From: Enterobacter sp. BIGb0383
GTDB taxonomy: Bacteria; Pseudomonadota; Gammaproteobacteria; Enterobacterales; Enterobacteriaceae
Assembly: GCF_003751845.1 (NCBI RefSeq)
Contig: NZ_RJKQ01000001.1
Span: 434,001-498,000 of the forward strand
DNA: 64,000 nucleotides
Direction of reading: 5' to 3'
The number at the start of each line of letters is the position of its first letter. Within the stretch, counting starts at the first letter, position 1. Shown one piece after another: positions 1 to 9,357 of this stretch. The notes below the pieces were generated by a model, which searched no databases, was not told the origin of the DNA, and saw only the letters and a program-made list of their open reading frames with translations. A program made the translations under genes and the position numbers.

Positions 1-739
1 CGCCGGACGGATATTTGGTTGGGATCACCCGCAGGATAATATCGTGGACGTCACTCAGTACCGCACGCAGCATGGAGATCGCCTGAGGTTTATTATCTTC
101 GATACCGATAATAACCTCACGCGGCTGCAGGACGTGGGCCAGGATACGTATCCCTTCGACGATCTGCGCCGCACAGTCCTGCATCAGGCGATCGTCCGCC
201 GTGATGTAGGGTTCGCACTCGGCCGCGTTAATAATCAGTGTGTCGATCTTATCGCCGCCGCCGCGCAGTTTGTTCCCGGTAGGGAAGCCCGCGCCGCCAA
301 GACCGGCCACGCCGAAATCATGGATACGGGCAATCAGCGCCTCGCGGCTCTGACGTTGATAGTCGGGCCAGCCGTCGCGATCGATCCAACGGTCTTCGCC
401 GTCGGCGTCGATAATAATACTCATCTCCGCCAGGGCAGAGGGATGGGCGGTGCTATGAGGGGCAATAGCGGTGACCGTGCCCGATGTTGGCGCATGAACC
501 GGCAGCATCCGGCCGTGGCCACGCGTCAGCGGCTGACCGCGCAGGACCTGGTCGCCGGGTTTCACGCACAGCTCACCCTCAGCGCCGATATGCTGTTTTA
601 GCGGAATAACAAAACGGCTGGCCAGCGGAACCTGACGCAGCGGCGTGCCGTTCGATTGGGTTTTCATTTCCGGCGGATGGATCCCGCCGTTAAAATCCCA
701 GATTCTGTCTTTGCGCAGAGCGGAAAATAGCTTAAACAT
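1..739 (-). CDS. rsxC: RsxC/RnfC electron transport complex subunit, N-terminal part (cut by window edge)
   Basis: This is the first ~246 residues of the peripheral RsxC/RnfC subunit of the membrane electron-transport complex that, in E. coli, keeps SoxR reduced. The start is ATG at 739-737, giving [20 protein letters not shown] glycine-rich [11 protein letters not shown] segment sits in the region that binds NADH/FMN in this family, preceded by a lipoyl/barrel-like part ([17 protein letters not shown]). The gene overlaps the rsxB stop by 8 bases, so the two are translationally coupled. The frame runs off the low edge still open, so the C-terminal ferredoxin-type and alanine-rich repeat parts are not visible. 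Identification rests on the gene order rsxA-rsxB-rsxC and the N-terminal sequence. Confidence 0.95.
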   Translation of the reverse strand, partial: MFKLFSALRKDRIWDFNGGIHPPEMKTQSNGTPLRQVPLASRFVIPLKQHIGAEGELCVKPGDQVLRGQPLTRGHGRMLPVHAPTSGTVTAIAPHSTAHPSALAEMSIIIDADGEDRWIDRDGWPDYQRQSREALIARIHDFGVAGLGGAGFPTGNKLRGGGDKIDTLIINAAECEPYITADDRLMQDCAAQIVEGIRILAHVLQPREVIIGIEDNKPQAISMLRAVLSDVHDIILRVIPTKYPSG

Positions 740-1307
740 GTTGTTCCACGGGAATAATGCGTACCGGAATGGTTTGCAGATCCCATTTCCAGCTTTCAGT
801 GGTAGTGGCCGCCGGTTGCAGCGTAATGCACTGGGTCGGACAAGGTGCGACGCACAGATTGCAGCCGGTGCACAGGTCGCTAATCACGGTGTGCATGGCG
901 CGGGTCGCGCCCACAATGGCATCGACCGGACAGGCCTGAATACATTTGGTGCAGCCAATACAGTTATCTTCATCAATGATCGCCAGCAAGCGCGCAGGCT
1001 GCTGGGCTTCTTCATCTCCGATGGGCTGCGGATCGACGTTTAATAGCGTGGCGATTTTGAGCATCACCGCTTCGCCGCCTGGCGCACAACGGTTAATACT
1101 TTCGCCCTGGCCCGCGACGGCTTCGGCGTAAGGGCGACAGCCCGGATAGCCGCACTGCCCGCACTGGCTTTGCGGCAGCAGTTCGTCCAGTTTTTCAACG
1201 ACCGGATCGTCCTCCACCTCAAAACGGCGGGAGGCGTAGCCCAGGATCGCACCGAAAATTAATCCAAGCACGCTGAGCGTAATAATGGCCAGCCAGATTG
1301 CGCTCAT
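732..1307 (-). CDS. rsxB: RsxB/RnfB iron-sulfur subunit of the electron transport complex
   Basis: 191 residues, one fewer than E. coli RsxB. It has an N-terminal membrane helix ([19 protein letters not shown]), then a four-cysteine cluster motif beginning CGQCGYPGC and ending in NRC, then two ferredoxin 4Fe-4S motifs ([12 protein letters not shown] and [12 protein letters not shown]). The protein relays electrons between RsxC and the membrane subunits. Its ATG overlaps the rsxA stop as TAATG, and its own stop lies inside the rsxC start region, typical of one tightly coupled operon read rsxA to rsxC. Confidence 0.96.
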   Translation of the reverse strand: MSAIWLAIITLSVLGLIFGAILGYASRRFEVEDDPVVEKLDELLPQSQCGQCGYPGCRPYAEAVAGQGESINRCAPGGEAVMLKIATLLNVDPQPIGDEEAQQPARLLAIIDEDNCIGCTKCIQACPVDAIVGATRAMHTVISDLCTGCNLCVAPCPTQCITLQPAATTTESWKWDLQTIPVRIIPVEQHV

Positions 1308-1888
1308 TACAATTTCACCAGCCCGCTAAAGCCCATAAAGGCCAGCGACATCAGCCCGGCGGTGATCAGCGCAATGGCATTACCGCGAAACGGTGCGGGG
1401 ACGTCGGATACCACCAGACGCTCGCGAATCGAGGCAAACAGCACCATCACCAGCGAGAAGCCGACCGCCGCGGAAAAACCGTACAGCGCAGACTGCATAA
1501 AGTTGTGGCCGAGGCTGATATTCAGCAGGGCAACGCCGAGCACCGCGCAGTTAGTGGTGATCAGCGGCAGGAAGATCCCGAGCAGGCGATAGAGCGCCGG
1601 GCTGGTCTTGCGTACCACCATTTCAGTGAACTGCACCACGACGGCCACGACCAGAATAAAGGCCATGGTGCGCAGATAGATAAGATCGAGCGGGATCAAA
1701 ATCCAGGTGTCGATAAGCCACGCACAGATTGACGCAATGGTCATCACGAACGTGGTTGCCAGCCCCATGCCCATCGCCGTTTCCAGCTTTTTGGAAACGC
1801 CCATAAACGGACACAGACCGAGGAACTTCACCAGCACAAAGTTATTGACCAGCACGGTTCCGATAAACAGCAAAAGATAGTCAGTCAT
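1307..1888 (-). CDS. rsxA: RsxA/RnfA inner-membrane electron transport subunit
   Basis: 193 residues, the usual length. Nearly the whole sequence is hydrophobic, with about six membrane segments and the family stretch [20 protein letters not shown] near the N-terminus. It is an integral subunit of the Rsx/Rnf complex, paralogous to RsxE. It is the first gene of the visible rsx run on the minus strand and ends in a one-base overlap with rsxB. The 77 bases upstream, before ydgK, leave room for a promoter, though no clear -10/-35 pair was picked out. Confidence 0.96.
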   Translation of the reverse strand: MTDYLLLFIGTVLVNNFVLVKFLGLCPFMGVSKKLETAMGMGLATTFVMTIASICAWLIDTWILIPLDLIYLRTMAFILVVAVVVQFTEMVVRKTSPALYRLLGIFLPLITTNCAVLGVALLNISLGHNFMQSALYGFSAAVGFSLVMVLFASIRERLVVSDVPAPFRGNAIALITAGLMSLAFMGFSGLVKL

Positions 1889-1965
1889 TATTCGACCTGA
1901 AACGAAAAAAGCCGCCTATTATCGGTCAAACCGGGGCAGGCGACAACATAGCAGATGTAAGGTTA

Positions 1966-2394
1966 TTACGGATTAACAAAGGTGCGTTTCACGCGCTCAG
2001 AGCGCTTCAGGTAAGGCACGATCGCTGCCGCAGCCAGCAGCGGGAAAATCAGCTGTCGCAGAGCGAACTGGTCGGGCACCTGAGAAAAAGCAAAGGTTTT
2101 AAGCGCCAGCAACACCGAAATCAGCAGCCACAGAATATAGTGCTTTGGCACAATCCGGCGGCGCTTAAAGAAGGCAATGCTCAGCCACAGGGTGTAATAC
2201 CACATGGCGACCGCGATAGCGCAGGAGAGAAACCACAGCGCGTCCTGCGCACGCAGGGCGGCAAAGGTTTGTGGCGTTAAGATTGCGTTAGCAAAAAGGA
2301 GCAGCCCAAGAGAGGTGCTAATCAACGCAAGCAGCAGCCAGGCCAGTGGACCCAGCAACCAGCCGCCAATGCGTTCTTCAGGCTTTACGGACAT
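1966..2394 (-). CDS. ydgK: YdgK-like DUF2569 inner-membrane protein
   Basis: 142 residues with about four hydrophobic segments and the DUF2569 signature near the start (GGWLLGPLAWLLL). Function is unknown in E. coli. The reading frame can be extended one TTG codon upstream, but the ATG at 2394 has a GAGGAG ribosome site at the right distance, so that start was chosen. It lies between rsxA and cnu as in E. coli, all on the same strand. Confidence 0.85.
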   Translation of the reverse strand: MSVKPEERIGGWLLGPLAWLLLALISTSLGLLLFANAILTPQTFAALRAQDALWFLSCAIAVAMWYYTLWLSIAFFKRRRIVPKHYILWLLISVLLALKTFAFSQVPDQFALRQLIFPLLAAAAIVPYLKRSERVKRTFVNP

Positions 2395-2469
2395 CAAAAC
2401 TCCTCATCATCATTTCGCGCAGGAAAAGCGGCGTGCAGTATAAAACAGAAAGCGCGAAGGATGACAGGG

Positions 2470-2685
2470 CTACTGCACAAAGCGCCAAACGGATTTAGGC
2501 ACTTCGCCGACATTATATAAGCGGCCGCCGGAAACCAGCTCCGCACGGCGGTGATCGGCGGCACGGTACATGTTAATGATCTCGTGGTTATCCGTCAGGC
2601 TGTAGTTGAGGTGATCAAATAACTTTTCCAGCGTTTCGAGAGAGCTGACTTTGCGGAATTTTAATAAGTAGTCCTGAACCGTCAT
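2470..2685 (-). CDS. cnu: Cnu (YdgT), Hha-family H-NS/StpA-interacting protein
   Basis: 71 residues starting [19 protein letters not shown], the same length as E. coli Cnu and close to it throughout ([26 protein letters not shown]). Hha/YmoA-family proteins have no DNA-binding domain of their own; they bind H-NS or StpA and sharpen silencing, and Cnu also binds the oriC-adjacent cnb site. The open frame extends four codons upstream (MLYK), but homology supports the internal ATG at 2685. Confidence 0.95.
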   Translation of the reverse strand: MTVQDYLLKFRKVSSLETLEKLFDHLNYSLTDNHEIINMYRAADHRRAELVSGGRLYNVGEVPKSVWRFVQ

Positions 2686-2841
2686 TTTATAAAGCATCCC
2701 TGGTTATAATGAGTATTGTTGATTTGAATAATAAACGGAAAGAAATAAGCGTAAATAGTTCCCATCCTGCTGCCTGAAATTTAGGAATTTTCTTGTCAGA
2801 ATCGCGAGTAAACAGGTGTCCAGAATGCACTATTTGCCGCG

Positions 2842-2991
2842 TCAGCCGTGGACTTCGCTCTTTTGCACCTGAGCGGTTGGCTCCGGTGACTGGTAATTAT
2901 CGATATGGTGAGCGATCATCAGCAAACAGACCGAGAGCCCCACGACGACCCACCCGGCTAATTCAACAAGACGGTTGAAAACAGACGACAT
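2842..2991 (-). CDS. blr: Blr-like small inner-membrane protein
   Basis: A 49-residue single-helix membrane protein with core FNRLVELAGWVVVGLSVCLL and tail HIDNYQSPEP, matching E. coli Blr (41 residues; division/cell-envelope associated, affects beta-lactam sensitivity). The longer frame upstream is not needed. The ATG at 2991 gives MSSVFNRL, eight residues longer than the E. coli form at the N-terminus, so the exact start is uncertain. It lies between cnu and ydgJ as in E. coli. The roughly 155 bases between cnu and blr hold no gene that I can see. Confidence 0.8.
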   Translation of the reverse strand: MSSVFNRLVELAGWVVVGLSVCLLMIAHHIDNYQSPEPTAQVQKSEVHG

Positions 2992-3174
2992 AATCTTTAT
3001 CACAGTTACATAAGGGATAACAATGTTACCCATCACATTAAATAACAGCAAGTGGGATATCAGTGTTATCCTTTTATTCACTGTCCGTTGCCTTAATTAT
3101 GAACAGTCGCGTTATTCCATACGATTGCGCAGGGGGAGTTGAGGCTGCGCAACACAGACCAGAGAGGCTGAATG

Positions 3175-4215
3175 ATGAGTGATACTATTCGGGTGGGGTT
3201 AATTGGCTATGGTTACGCCAGTAAAACCTTTCATGCACCGCTGATCGCCGGCACCGTGGGAATGGAGCTGGCGGCCATCTCCAGCAGCGATGAGAGCAAA
3301 GTCAAAGCGGACTGGCCCGGCGTCCCGGTTGTGGCTGAACCCCGGCATTTATTTAACGACCCTTCCATCGATCTGATCGTCATCCCGACGCCTAACGATA
3401 CGCACTTCCCGCTGGCAAAAGCGGCGCTGGAGGCGGGTAAACATGTGGTGGTCGATAAACCCTTTACCGTGACGTTGTCACAGGCACGGGAACTGGACGC
3501 GCTGGCCCGCAGCCTGGGACGTGTGCTTTCGGTCTTCCATAATCGCCGCTGGGACAGTGATTTTCTGACCCTGAAAGCGCTGCTGGCTGACGGCGCGCTG
3601 GGTGAAGTGGCCTACTTTGAATCCCACTTCGACCGTTTCCGTCCCCAGGTGCGTGACCGCTGGCGCGAACAGGCCGGTCCGGGGAGCGGTATCTGGTACG
3701 ACTTAGGCGCGCATTTGCTGGATCAGGCGCTGACGCTGTTTGGCCTGCCGGTCAGCCTGACGGTCGATCTGGCCCAGCTGCGCCCAGGCGCGAAGGCCAC
3801 AGACTACTTCCACGCGGTGCTGAATTATCCCCAGCGCCGGGTTGTGCTGCACGGTACCTTGCTGGCGGCGGCGGAATCGGCGCGCTATATCGTGCACGGT
3901 TCACGCGGCAGCTATGTGAAGTACGGTCTGGATCCGCAGGAAGAGCGGCTGAAAAACGGGGAACGTCTGCCGCAGGAAGACTGGGGCTATGATATGCGCG
4001 ATGGCGTGCTGACCCGTGCGGAAGGCGATGAGCGGATCGAAGAGACCTGGCTGACGCTGCCGGGTAACTATCCGGCGTATTATGCCGGGATCCGCGACGC
4101 GCTGAACGGCAGCGGGGAGAACCCGGTGCCCGCCAGCCAGGCCATTCAGGTGATGGAGCTGCTTGAGCTGGGCATCGAGTCGGCGAAACACCGCGCGACG
4201 CTCAACCTGGCGTAA
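3175..4215 (+). CDS. ydgJ: YdgJ, Gfo/Idh/MocA-family oxidoreductase
   Basis: 346 residues, equal to E. coli YdgJ and highly similar along its length. The N-terminal Rossmann fold shows VGLIGYGYASKTFHAPLI, followed by the family motif VVVDKPFTVT, which carries the conserved active-site lysine of the DKP/EKP box. A C-terminal alpha/beta domain follows. It is predicted to be an NAD(P)-dependent dehydrogenase of unknown physiological substrate. Two ATG codons are in tandem; the second, at 3175, gives the usual MSD start, with AGAGAGG upstream. Divergent from blr and convergent with add. Confidence 0.93.
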   Translation: MSDTIRVGLIGYGYASKTFHAPLIAGTVGMELAAISSSDESKVKADWPGVPVVAEPRHLFNDPSIDLIVIPTPNDTHFPLAKAALEAGKHVVVDKPFTVTLSQARELDALARSLGRVLSVFHNRRWDSDFLTLKALLADGALGEVAYFESHFDRFRPQVRDRWREQAGPGSGIWYDLGAHLLDQALTLFGLPVSLTVDLAQLRPGAKATDYFHAVLNYPQRRVVLHGTLLAAAESARYIVHGSRGSYVKYGLDPQEERLKNGERLPQEDWGYDMRDGVLTRAEGDERIEETWLTLPGNYPAYYAGIRDALNGSGENPVPASQAIQVMELLELGIESAKHRATLNLA

Positions 4216-4250
4216 TACCTCTGCCGTTCATTATGAGCGGCAGAGTGCGA

Positions 4251-5249
4251 TCAGGCGCTGACGCGTGTGCGCAGCGCCTGTTTTTCTTCGGCGGATAAAA
4301 ACGCCATCTCCAGGCCGTTAATCTGCGCCTGGCGGATCTGTGCCGGGCTTAACCCTGCCGCCGGAGCCGCAACCTGATACTCATGAATAATATCCACGCC
4401 CTGAACCGCCGGATCGTCGGTATTGATGCTGGCCCGCACGCCCTGTTCAAGGAAATGCTTCAGCGGATGCTGCGCCAGTGAGGCGACGGTGCTGGTCTGG
4501 ATATTAGAGGTCAGACAGGATTCGATCCCAATACGCTGTTCGGCAAGAAACGCCATCAGAGCCGGATCCTCAATCGCTTTCACCCCGTGGCCGATACGCT
4601 CGGCTCCCAGCTCGCGAATCGCCTGCCAGATACTTTCCGGACCGGCCGCTTCACCGGCATGCACGGTGATATGCCAGCCGGCATCACGGGCGCGGTTAAA
4701 GTGGCTGAGAAACAGGCTGCCGGGGAAGCCCAGCTCGTCACCGGCCAGATCCAGAGCGGTAATACCGTCCCGGTGGGCCAACAGCGCTTCCAGCTCCTGA
4801 AGACAGGCGGCTTCGCCGAAGGTACGGCTTAAAATGCCAATCAGTTTTGCCTGCACACCCGTATCGCGACTGCCTTCACGCACGCCGGCAATCACCGCTT
4901 CCACCACGCCGTCGACCGGCAGATTGTGGTTCATGGCCATATAGCCCGGGGAGAAACGCAGTTCAACGTAGTGCAGACCGTTGGCGGCGGCATCCTGCAT
5001 ATTTTCATACGCCACGCGACGACAGGCGTCGAGAGAAGCGAGGACTTTGACTCCCCAGTCGAGTTTGGACAGGAAGCTAACCAGATCCGGCTCGTGGTGG
5101 GTAATCTGTACATGGGGACGCAGGGCATCGAGCGTATCGGCGGGCAGGGCAAGATTAAACTGGCGGCCAAGATCGAGAATGGTTTGTGCGCGGATGTTGC
5201 CATCAAGGTGGCGGTGAATATCGGTTAGTGGCAAGTTAAGGTCAATCAT
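4251..5249 (-). CDS. add: Adenosine deaminase
   Basis: 332 residues (E. coli Add is 333). It deaminates adenosine and deoxyadenosine to inosine or deoxyinosine in purine salvage. Metal and catalytic motifs of the amidohydrolase TIM barrel are all visible: DIHRHLDG near the N-terminus (zinc histidines), [12 protein letters not shown] mid-protein, ERIGHG, and SINTDDPAV near the C-terminus. It is convergent with ydgJ (35 bases apart) and transcribed from the 5250-5350 gap on the minus strand. Confidence 0.97.
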   Translation of the reverse strand: MIDLNLPLTDIHRHLDGNIRAQTILDLGRQFNLALPADTLDALRPHVQITHHEPDLVSFLSKLDWGVKVLASLDACRRVAYENMQDAAANGLHYVELRFSPGYMAMNHNLPVDGVVEAVIAGVREGSRDTGVQAKLIGILSRTFGEAACLQELEALLAHRDGITALDLAGDELGFPGSLFLSHFNRARDAGWHITVHAGEAAGPESIWQAIRELGAERIGHGVKAIEDPALMAFLAEQRIGIESCLTSNIQTSTVASLAQHPLKHFLEQGVRASINTDDPAVQGVDIIHEYQVAAPAAGLSPAQIRQAQINGLEMAFLSAEEKQALRTRVSA

Positions 5250-5350
5250 GGTCGCACTCTTTTTTTAGTTAAAGTGCGGCCTATTATAAAAAGATTCGGG
5301 GGCAAAAAGCGAGCTTGCGCAACACAAAGACTGTGTTGCGCTATTTCTGT

Positions 5351-6535
5351 TCATATAACGGCGTGAATACCAGCAATCAGCCGCTCAACGCCCTGTTCAA
5401 GTTTTGCCCGTGGGCACCCGGCGTTAAGACGGACAAAACCCAGCCCCTCTGCGCCGTAGGTTTCGCCCGGCATAATCGCGACCTTCTGGTGATGGATCAG
5501 TTCCTGCTGTAACGCCTGACCGTCGATACCCAGCGGACGCAGATCGATCCAGGCCAGATAGGTGGACTGCGGCGGCTGCCAGTTAAGGGCGGGGAAGGCG
5601 GCATTAAGCGCGTCGGCGACGGAGTGCAAATTGGCCTGCAGATAGTCGTGCAGGGCATCCAGCCAGGCCGCGCCGTCACGGTAGGCAGCAATATGGGCCA
5701 CCACCGCAAGAACAGCGGGAGAAGAGAGGCCGTCCCGGTTTTTCAGCGCCTGAAACCAGGCCTCGCGGGAATCAGTGTCGCCAATCATTCCCCAGGCTCC
5801 GGTCAGAGCCGGAATATTGAAACTCTTGGAGGCCGAAGTAAACAGCGCCCAGGGCGAGCGGGCGACGCTGGACCAGGGCGTATGGACGCTGTCGCCCCAG
5901 ACCATATCCATATGGATTTCGTCGCTGATGACCTTCACATCGTAGCGGGCGCAGAGTGCGGCCATAGTTTCCAGCTCCTCGCGACGCCAGACTTTACCGG
6001 TCGGATTATGCGGGCTGCACAGCAGCAGTACCCGGTTCTTCGGCTGCGCCAGGACCTGTTCCAGCTCCACCATATCGCAGTGCCACTCTCTGCCACCGTG
6101 GCGTAGCGGAACCGAAACCAACTTACGCTCGTTGCCGCTGATGGTTTTATAAAACGCGTCATAGGCGGGTGTATGCACCACCACGCCTTCGCCCGGCGCG
6201 GACCACTGGCGGATCATCTCCGCCACCATATAGATAACCGACGGGCCATAGACCAGGGTTTGCGGATCGATTTTGCAGGCAAAACGGCTCTGCATCCAGT
6301 ACGAAATTGCTCCGGTAAAGTCGTCGTTATTCCAGCGGCTGTAGCCCAGTACCCCGTGCGCCAGCCGCTGCTGTAAGGCCTCCAGCACGCAGGGCGCGGT
6401 ACTGAAGTCCATATCCGAAATGGTAAACGGCAGCAGATCGGCGACGCCGAAGCGGTCCGCCACGTAATCCCACTGGGTACACCAGGTCCCGTGTCGGTCT
6501 ACCGGGATGGAGAAATCGAACAGTTCTGCCTTCAT
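5351..6535 (-). CDS. malY: MalY, PLP-dependent cystathionine beta-lyase and MalT antagonist
   Basis: 394 residues, fold type I aminotransferase family. The PLP-binding lysine lies in FTSASKSFNIPAL; other landmarks are CSPHNPTGKVW and SDEIHMDMVW. In E. coli MalY has C-S lyase activity and separately binds MalT, keeping the maltose activator inactive. Its ATG overlaps the malX stop by one base (TAATG), so it is the second gene of a malX-malY operon controlled by the divergent malI. Confidence 0.95.
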   Translation of the reverse strand: MKAELFDFSIPVDRHGTWCTQWDYVADRFGVADLLPFTISDMDFSTAPCVLEALQQRLAHGVLGYSRWNNDDFTGAISYWMQSRFACKIDPQTLVYGPSVIYMVAEMIRQWSAPGEGVVVHTPAYDAFYKTISGNERKLVSVPLRHGGREWHCDMVELEQVLAQPKNRVLLLCSPHNPTGKVWRREELETMAALCARYDVKVISDEIHMDMVWGDSVHTPWSSVARSPWALFTSASKSFNIPALTGAWGMIGDTDSREAWFQALKNRDGLSSPAVLAVVAHIAAYRDGAAWLDALHDYLQANLHSVADALNAAFPALNWQPPQSTYLAWIDLRPLGIDGQALQQELIHHQKVAIMPGETYGAEGLGFVRLNAGCPRAKLEQGVERLIAGIHAVI

Positions 6536-8130
6536 TACGCCTCTACCGTGTTCATGAGCACGACCATCTCATCCTTCACCGACTGGACCTGAGTCCCGAT
6601 CACTACCTGCAAATTATGGGCATTGAGCTGGATCACGCCGATGGCCCGGTTGGCTTTCAGCGCCTCAGGGTTGACCTTATCCATCTCTTTGACCGACAGA
6701 CGCAGACGGGTAATGCAGTTATCGAGACTGATGATATTCTCTGCGCCGCCCAGCGCTTCCAGAATTGCCGGGACATTGTAGCCGGACTTGCCCGTGACAA
6801 CGGCGGCAGCTTTCTCACCGCCAGCCGCGGCTAACTCAGGATCGCGGCCCGGCGTTTTGATATTAAAGCGGGTAATAGCGAAGCGGAAAATCCCGTAGTA
6901 CACCGCAAACCAGATCCCGGCCACGACAGGCACCATATACCATTTGGTCGACAGGCCGTGCAGAATGCCGAAGACCACAAAGTCGATGACGTTACCGTCA
7001 GTATTGCCGATAGTCACGCCCAGCACGGCCATGATAGTAAAGCCGAGACCGGTCAGCAGGGCGTGGATCAGATAGAGCGCTGGGGCGACAAACAGGAACA
7101 GAAACTCGATAGGCTCGGTGGTGCCGCCGACGGTACAGGCGATCACCCCGGAAATTAGCAGCCCTTTAATTTTGTGCCGATTCTCAGGACGTGCGCAGTG
7201 ATACATGGCCAGCGCGGCTCCCGGCAGGCCGCCAAGGAAGGCCGGCATTTTCCCCTGCGAGAGGAAACGGGTGGCGCTTTCGGAGAAGCCGTGGGTATCC
7301 GGGCAGCTCAGCTGGGCCTGGAAGATCGTCAGCGCGCCGCTGACGCTATGGCCGCAGACATCCATCGTCCCACCCGCCTCGGTAAAGCGGATCAGGGCTA
7401 CCAGAATATGTTGAAGGCCGAAGGGCAGCAGCAGACGTTCGCCGGTGCCGAAAATCATCGGGCCGAAATCCCCGGCGCTGTTGATAATGCGCCCCAGTCC
7501 GCCGATCCCGGCGGCGAAAACCGGCCAGATCAGCGGAATAACCAGACCGACCAGCCCCATTACGACGGTGGTGATAATGGGCACAAAGCGGGTACCGCCG
7601 AAGAAAGCCAGCGCGTCCGGCAGGCGGATGGTGTGAAAACGTTCGTGCAGCATCCAGACGATAATCCCGGCGATCACCGCCCCGAGGATGCCGGTATCAA
7701 TTGCGGGAATGCCGATAACATTCTGGATATTGTGCGCCTTCAGTATCGCGGCATCAGTGGTCGGCAGAATACCACGGGCGGTCAGCCAGACATTGGTCGC
7801 CAGATTCATCACCGCAAAGCCGACAAAACCGGCAAAAGCCGCCACGCCCTTGTTTTCCCGCGCCAGCCCCAGCGGGATGGCGATACAGAACATCACCGGC
7901 AGGAAGCTAAAGGCAAAGGAGCCGATTTTGCTCATCCACATAAACAGCGCCTGCAGCAGCGGATGCCCCAGGGCCGGGATCAGGGTGATCACATCCCGGC
8001 TACCGAGTGAGCTACCGATGCCCAGCATGATCCCGCAGAAGGAGAGCAGGGCTACCGGCAGCATAAAGGTTTTACCGAGCTGCTGGAAAAACTCCCACAG
8101 GGTGATTTTCTGTACGGCTTTCGTCGTCAT
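6535..8130 (-). CDS. malX: MalX, PTS enzyme IIBC (maltose/glucose type)
   Basis: 531 residues. The N-terminal ~400 residues are a polytopic glucose-family IIC domain (GEVSG-like gate GTTEPIEFLFLFVAP). The C-terminal IIB domain contains the phosphorylated cysteine in NCITRLRLSVKEMD. It phosphorylates and transports glucose or maltose in E. coli, although the natural substrate is unclear. No IIA domain is present, so it would rely on the separate glucose IIA. Two MalI-type operators and a CRP site lie in the 170 bases upstream. Confidence 0.95.
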   Translation of the reverse strand: MTTKAVQKITLWEFFQQLGKTFMLPVALLSFCGIMLGIGSSLGSRDVITLIPALGHPLLQALFMWMSKIGSFAFSFLPVMFCIAIPLGLARENKGVAAFAGFVGFAVMNLATNVWLTARGILPTTDAAILKAHNIQNVIGIPAIDTGILGAVIAGIIVWMLHERFHTIRLPDALAFFGGTRFVPIITTVVMGLVGLVIPLIWPVFAAGIGGLGRIINSAGDFGPMIFGTGERLLLPFGLQHILVALIRFTEAGGTMDVCGHSVSGALTIFQAQLSCPDTHGFSESATRFLSQGKMPAFLGGLPGAALAMYHCARPENRHKIKGLLISGVIACTVGGTTEPIEFLFLFVAPALYLIHALLTGLGFTIMAVLGVTIGNTDGNVIDFVVFGILHGLSTKWYMVPVVAGIWFAVYYGIFRFAITRFNIKTPGRDPELAAAGGEKAAAVVTGKSGYNVPAILEALGGAENIISLDNCITRLRLSVKEMDKVNPEALKANRAIGVIQLNAHNLQVVIGTQVQSVKDEMVVLMNTVEA

Positions 8131-8179
8131 AAAACGACTCCTTGTTGTTAGGGGCTATCGTCGGGTGATGGCGAATAAA

Positions 8180-8195
8180 GGTAAAACGTTTTATC
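8180..8195. promoter_or_regulatory. MalI operator, malX side
   Basis: GGTAAAACGTTTTATC is a near-perfect palindrome matching the known MalI site (GATAAAACGTTTTATC) with one change. It lies about 50 bases upstream of the malX start, where bound MalI would block malXY transcription. Confidence 0.85.
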
Positions 8196-8204
8196 AAACT
8201 TTAG

Positions 8205-8220
8205 TGCGAGTAAAATCACA
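8205..8220. promoter_or_regulatory. CRP site between malX and malI
   Basis: TGCGAGTAAAATCACA fits the CRP consensus TGTGA-N6-TCACA with one mismatch. It sits between the two MalI operators, as in the E. coli malX-malI intergenic region where CRP activates the divergent promoters. Confidence 0.75.
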
Positions 8221-8258
8221 TTATCGGGTGATAATGCACGTTATAAATACAAACTATG

Positions 8259-8274
8259 GATAAAACGTTTTATC
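8259..8274. promoter_or_regulatory. MalI operator, malI side
   Basis: GATAAAACGTTTTATC, a perfect 16-base palindrome, lies 30 bases before the malI start codon and is expected to mediate autorepression by MalI. Confidence 0.88.
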
Positions 8275-8303
8275 TGTACAATTCATCAGGCTGGATAATC
8301 GAC

Positions 8304-9332
8304 ATGGCGATAGCAAAAAGGATCACTATCAATGATGTTGCGCTGGCGGCGGGCGTTTCCGTCAGCACCGTCTCGCTGGTGCTCAGCGGCAAGGGGCGCA
8401 TCTCCCCGGCGACCGGGCAGCGGGTCAATGCGGCCATTGAGACGCTGGGCTTTGTGCGCAACCGTCAGGCCGCTTCCCTGCGCGGTGGGCAGAGCGGGGT
8501 AATCGGCCTGATCGTTGCCGACCTGTGCAAACCTTTCTATGCCGAGCTGACGACCGGTCTAACGGCGAAACTGGAAGCCGAAGGGCGTATGGTGTTTCTT
8601 ACCCAGGGTGGTCGCCGGGGCGAGCACGTCCGGCAGCGTTTCGATACCCTGGTATCCCAGGGCGTGGACGGGATTGTGATTGCCGGTTCCCCCGGCAATG
8701 CGGGCGAACTGCTTGCTCAGGCGCAGGAGCACGGTATTCCGCTGGTATTCGCCTCCCGCGCAGGCTATCTGGACGATGTGGATACCGTTCGCCCTGATAA
8801 CACCCTGGCGGCGCAAATGATCGTCGAACATCTAATCCACCGGGGCCATCAGCGTATTGCCTGGCTGGGCGGGGTCAGTTCATCCCTGACCCGCGCTGAA
8901 CGCGTCGGTGGCTACTGCAGCATGTTGCTCAAATATGGCCTGCCGTTTCACAGCGAGTGGGTGGTGGAGTGTCCCGCCAGTCAGAAACAGGCGGCGGATG
9001 CGATTACCGCTCTGCTGCGACAAAACCCGACCATCAGCGCTGTCCTCTGCGACAACAGCGTGATCGCGATGGGGGCCTGGTTTGGTCTGGTGCGCAGCGG
9101 GAAACAGAGTGGGGAAGATGGGGTCGAGAGTTACTTTGAACAGCAGGTCACTCTGGCGGCCTTTGCCGATAAGCCCGAACAGGAGCTGGACGATTTACCG
9201 CTGACCTGGGTTACCACGCCGGCAAGAGAGATTGGTGAAGGGATCGGGGAGCAGATCCTGATGCGTATCGCTCAGGGAACGAGCAGCGCGCGGCATCAGG
9301 TTATCCCGCCCCGGCTGATTATCAGAAAATAG
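8304..9332 (+). CDS. malI: MalI, LacI-family repressor of malXY
   Basis: 342 residues, identical in length to E. coli MalI. The N-terminal LacI helix-turn-helix reads ITINDVALAAGVSVSTVSL, followed by the hinge and a periplasmic-binding-protein-like effector domain. The open frame extends 16 codons further upstream over the operator, but MAIAKRITIND at 8304 matches the family start. It represses the divergent malXY operon and itself through the two palindromes just upstream. Codon use and composition match its neighbours. Confidence 0.95.
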   Translation: MAIAKRITINDVALAAGVSVSTVSLVLSGKGRISPATGQRVNAAIETLGFVRNRQAASLRGGQSGVIGLIVADLCKPFYAELTTGLTAKLEAEGRMVFLTQGGRRGEHVRQRFDTLVSQGVDGIVIAGSPGNAGELLAQAQEHGIPLVFASRAGYLDDVDTVRPDNTLAAQMIVEHLIHRGHQRIAWLGGVSSSLTRAERVGGYCSMLLKYGLPFHSEWVVECPASQKQAADAITALLRQNPTISAVLCDNSVIAMGAWFGLVRSGKQSGEDGVESYFEQQVTLAAFADKPEQELDDLPLTWVTTPAREIGEGIGEQILMRIAQGTSSARHQVIPPRLIIRK

Positions 9333-9349
9333 CCCCTCATCGAGGGGCT
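9331..9349. terminator. Bidirectional terminator between malI and ydgA
   Basis: AGCCCCTC-ATC-GAGGGGCT is a perfect 8-bp stem immediately after the malI stop. On the minus strand it is followed by ATTTTCT, so it can end ydgA transcripts; on the plus strand a looser T-rich stretch follows. Confidence 0.75.
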
Positions 9350-9357
9350 AAGCTGTT

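Noticed and set aside
7174-8010. Long plus-strand frame (278 codons) opposite malX
   Set aside because: It is the mirror of the malX coding strand, with abundant Q, G, H and R residues and no ribosome site. Similar shadow frames opposite ydgI, fumC, the porin and the mannosidase were dropped for the same reason.
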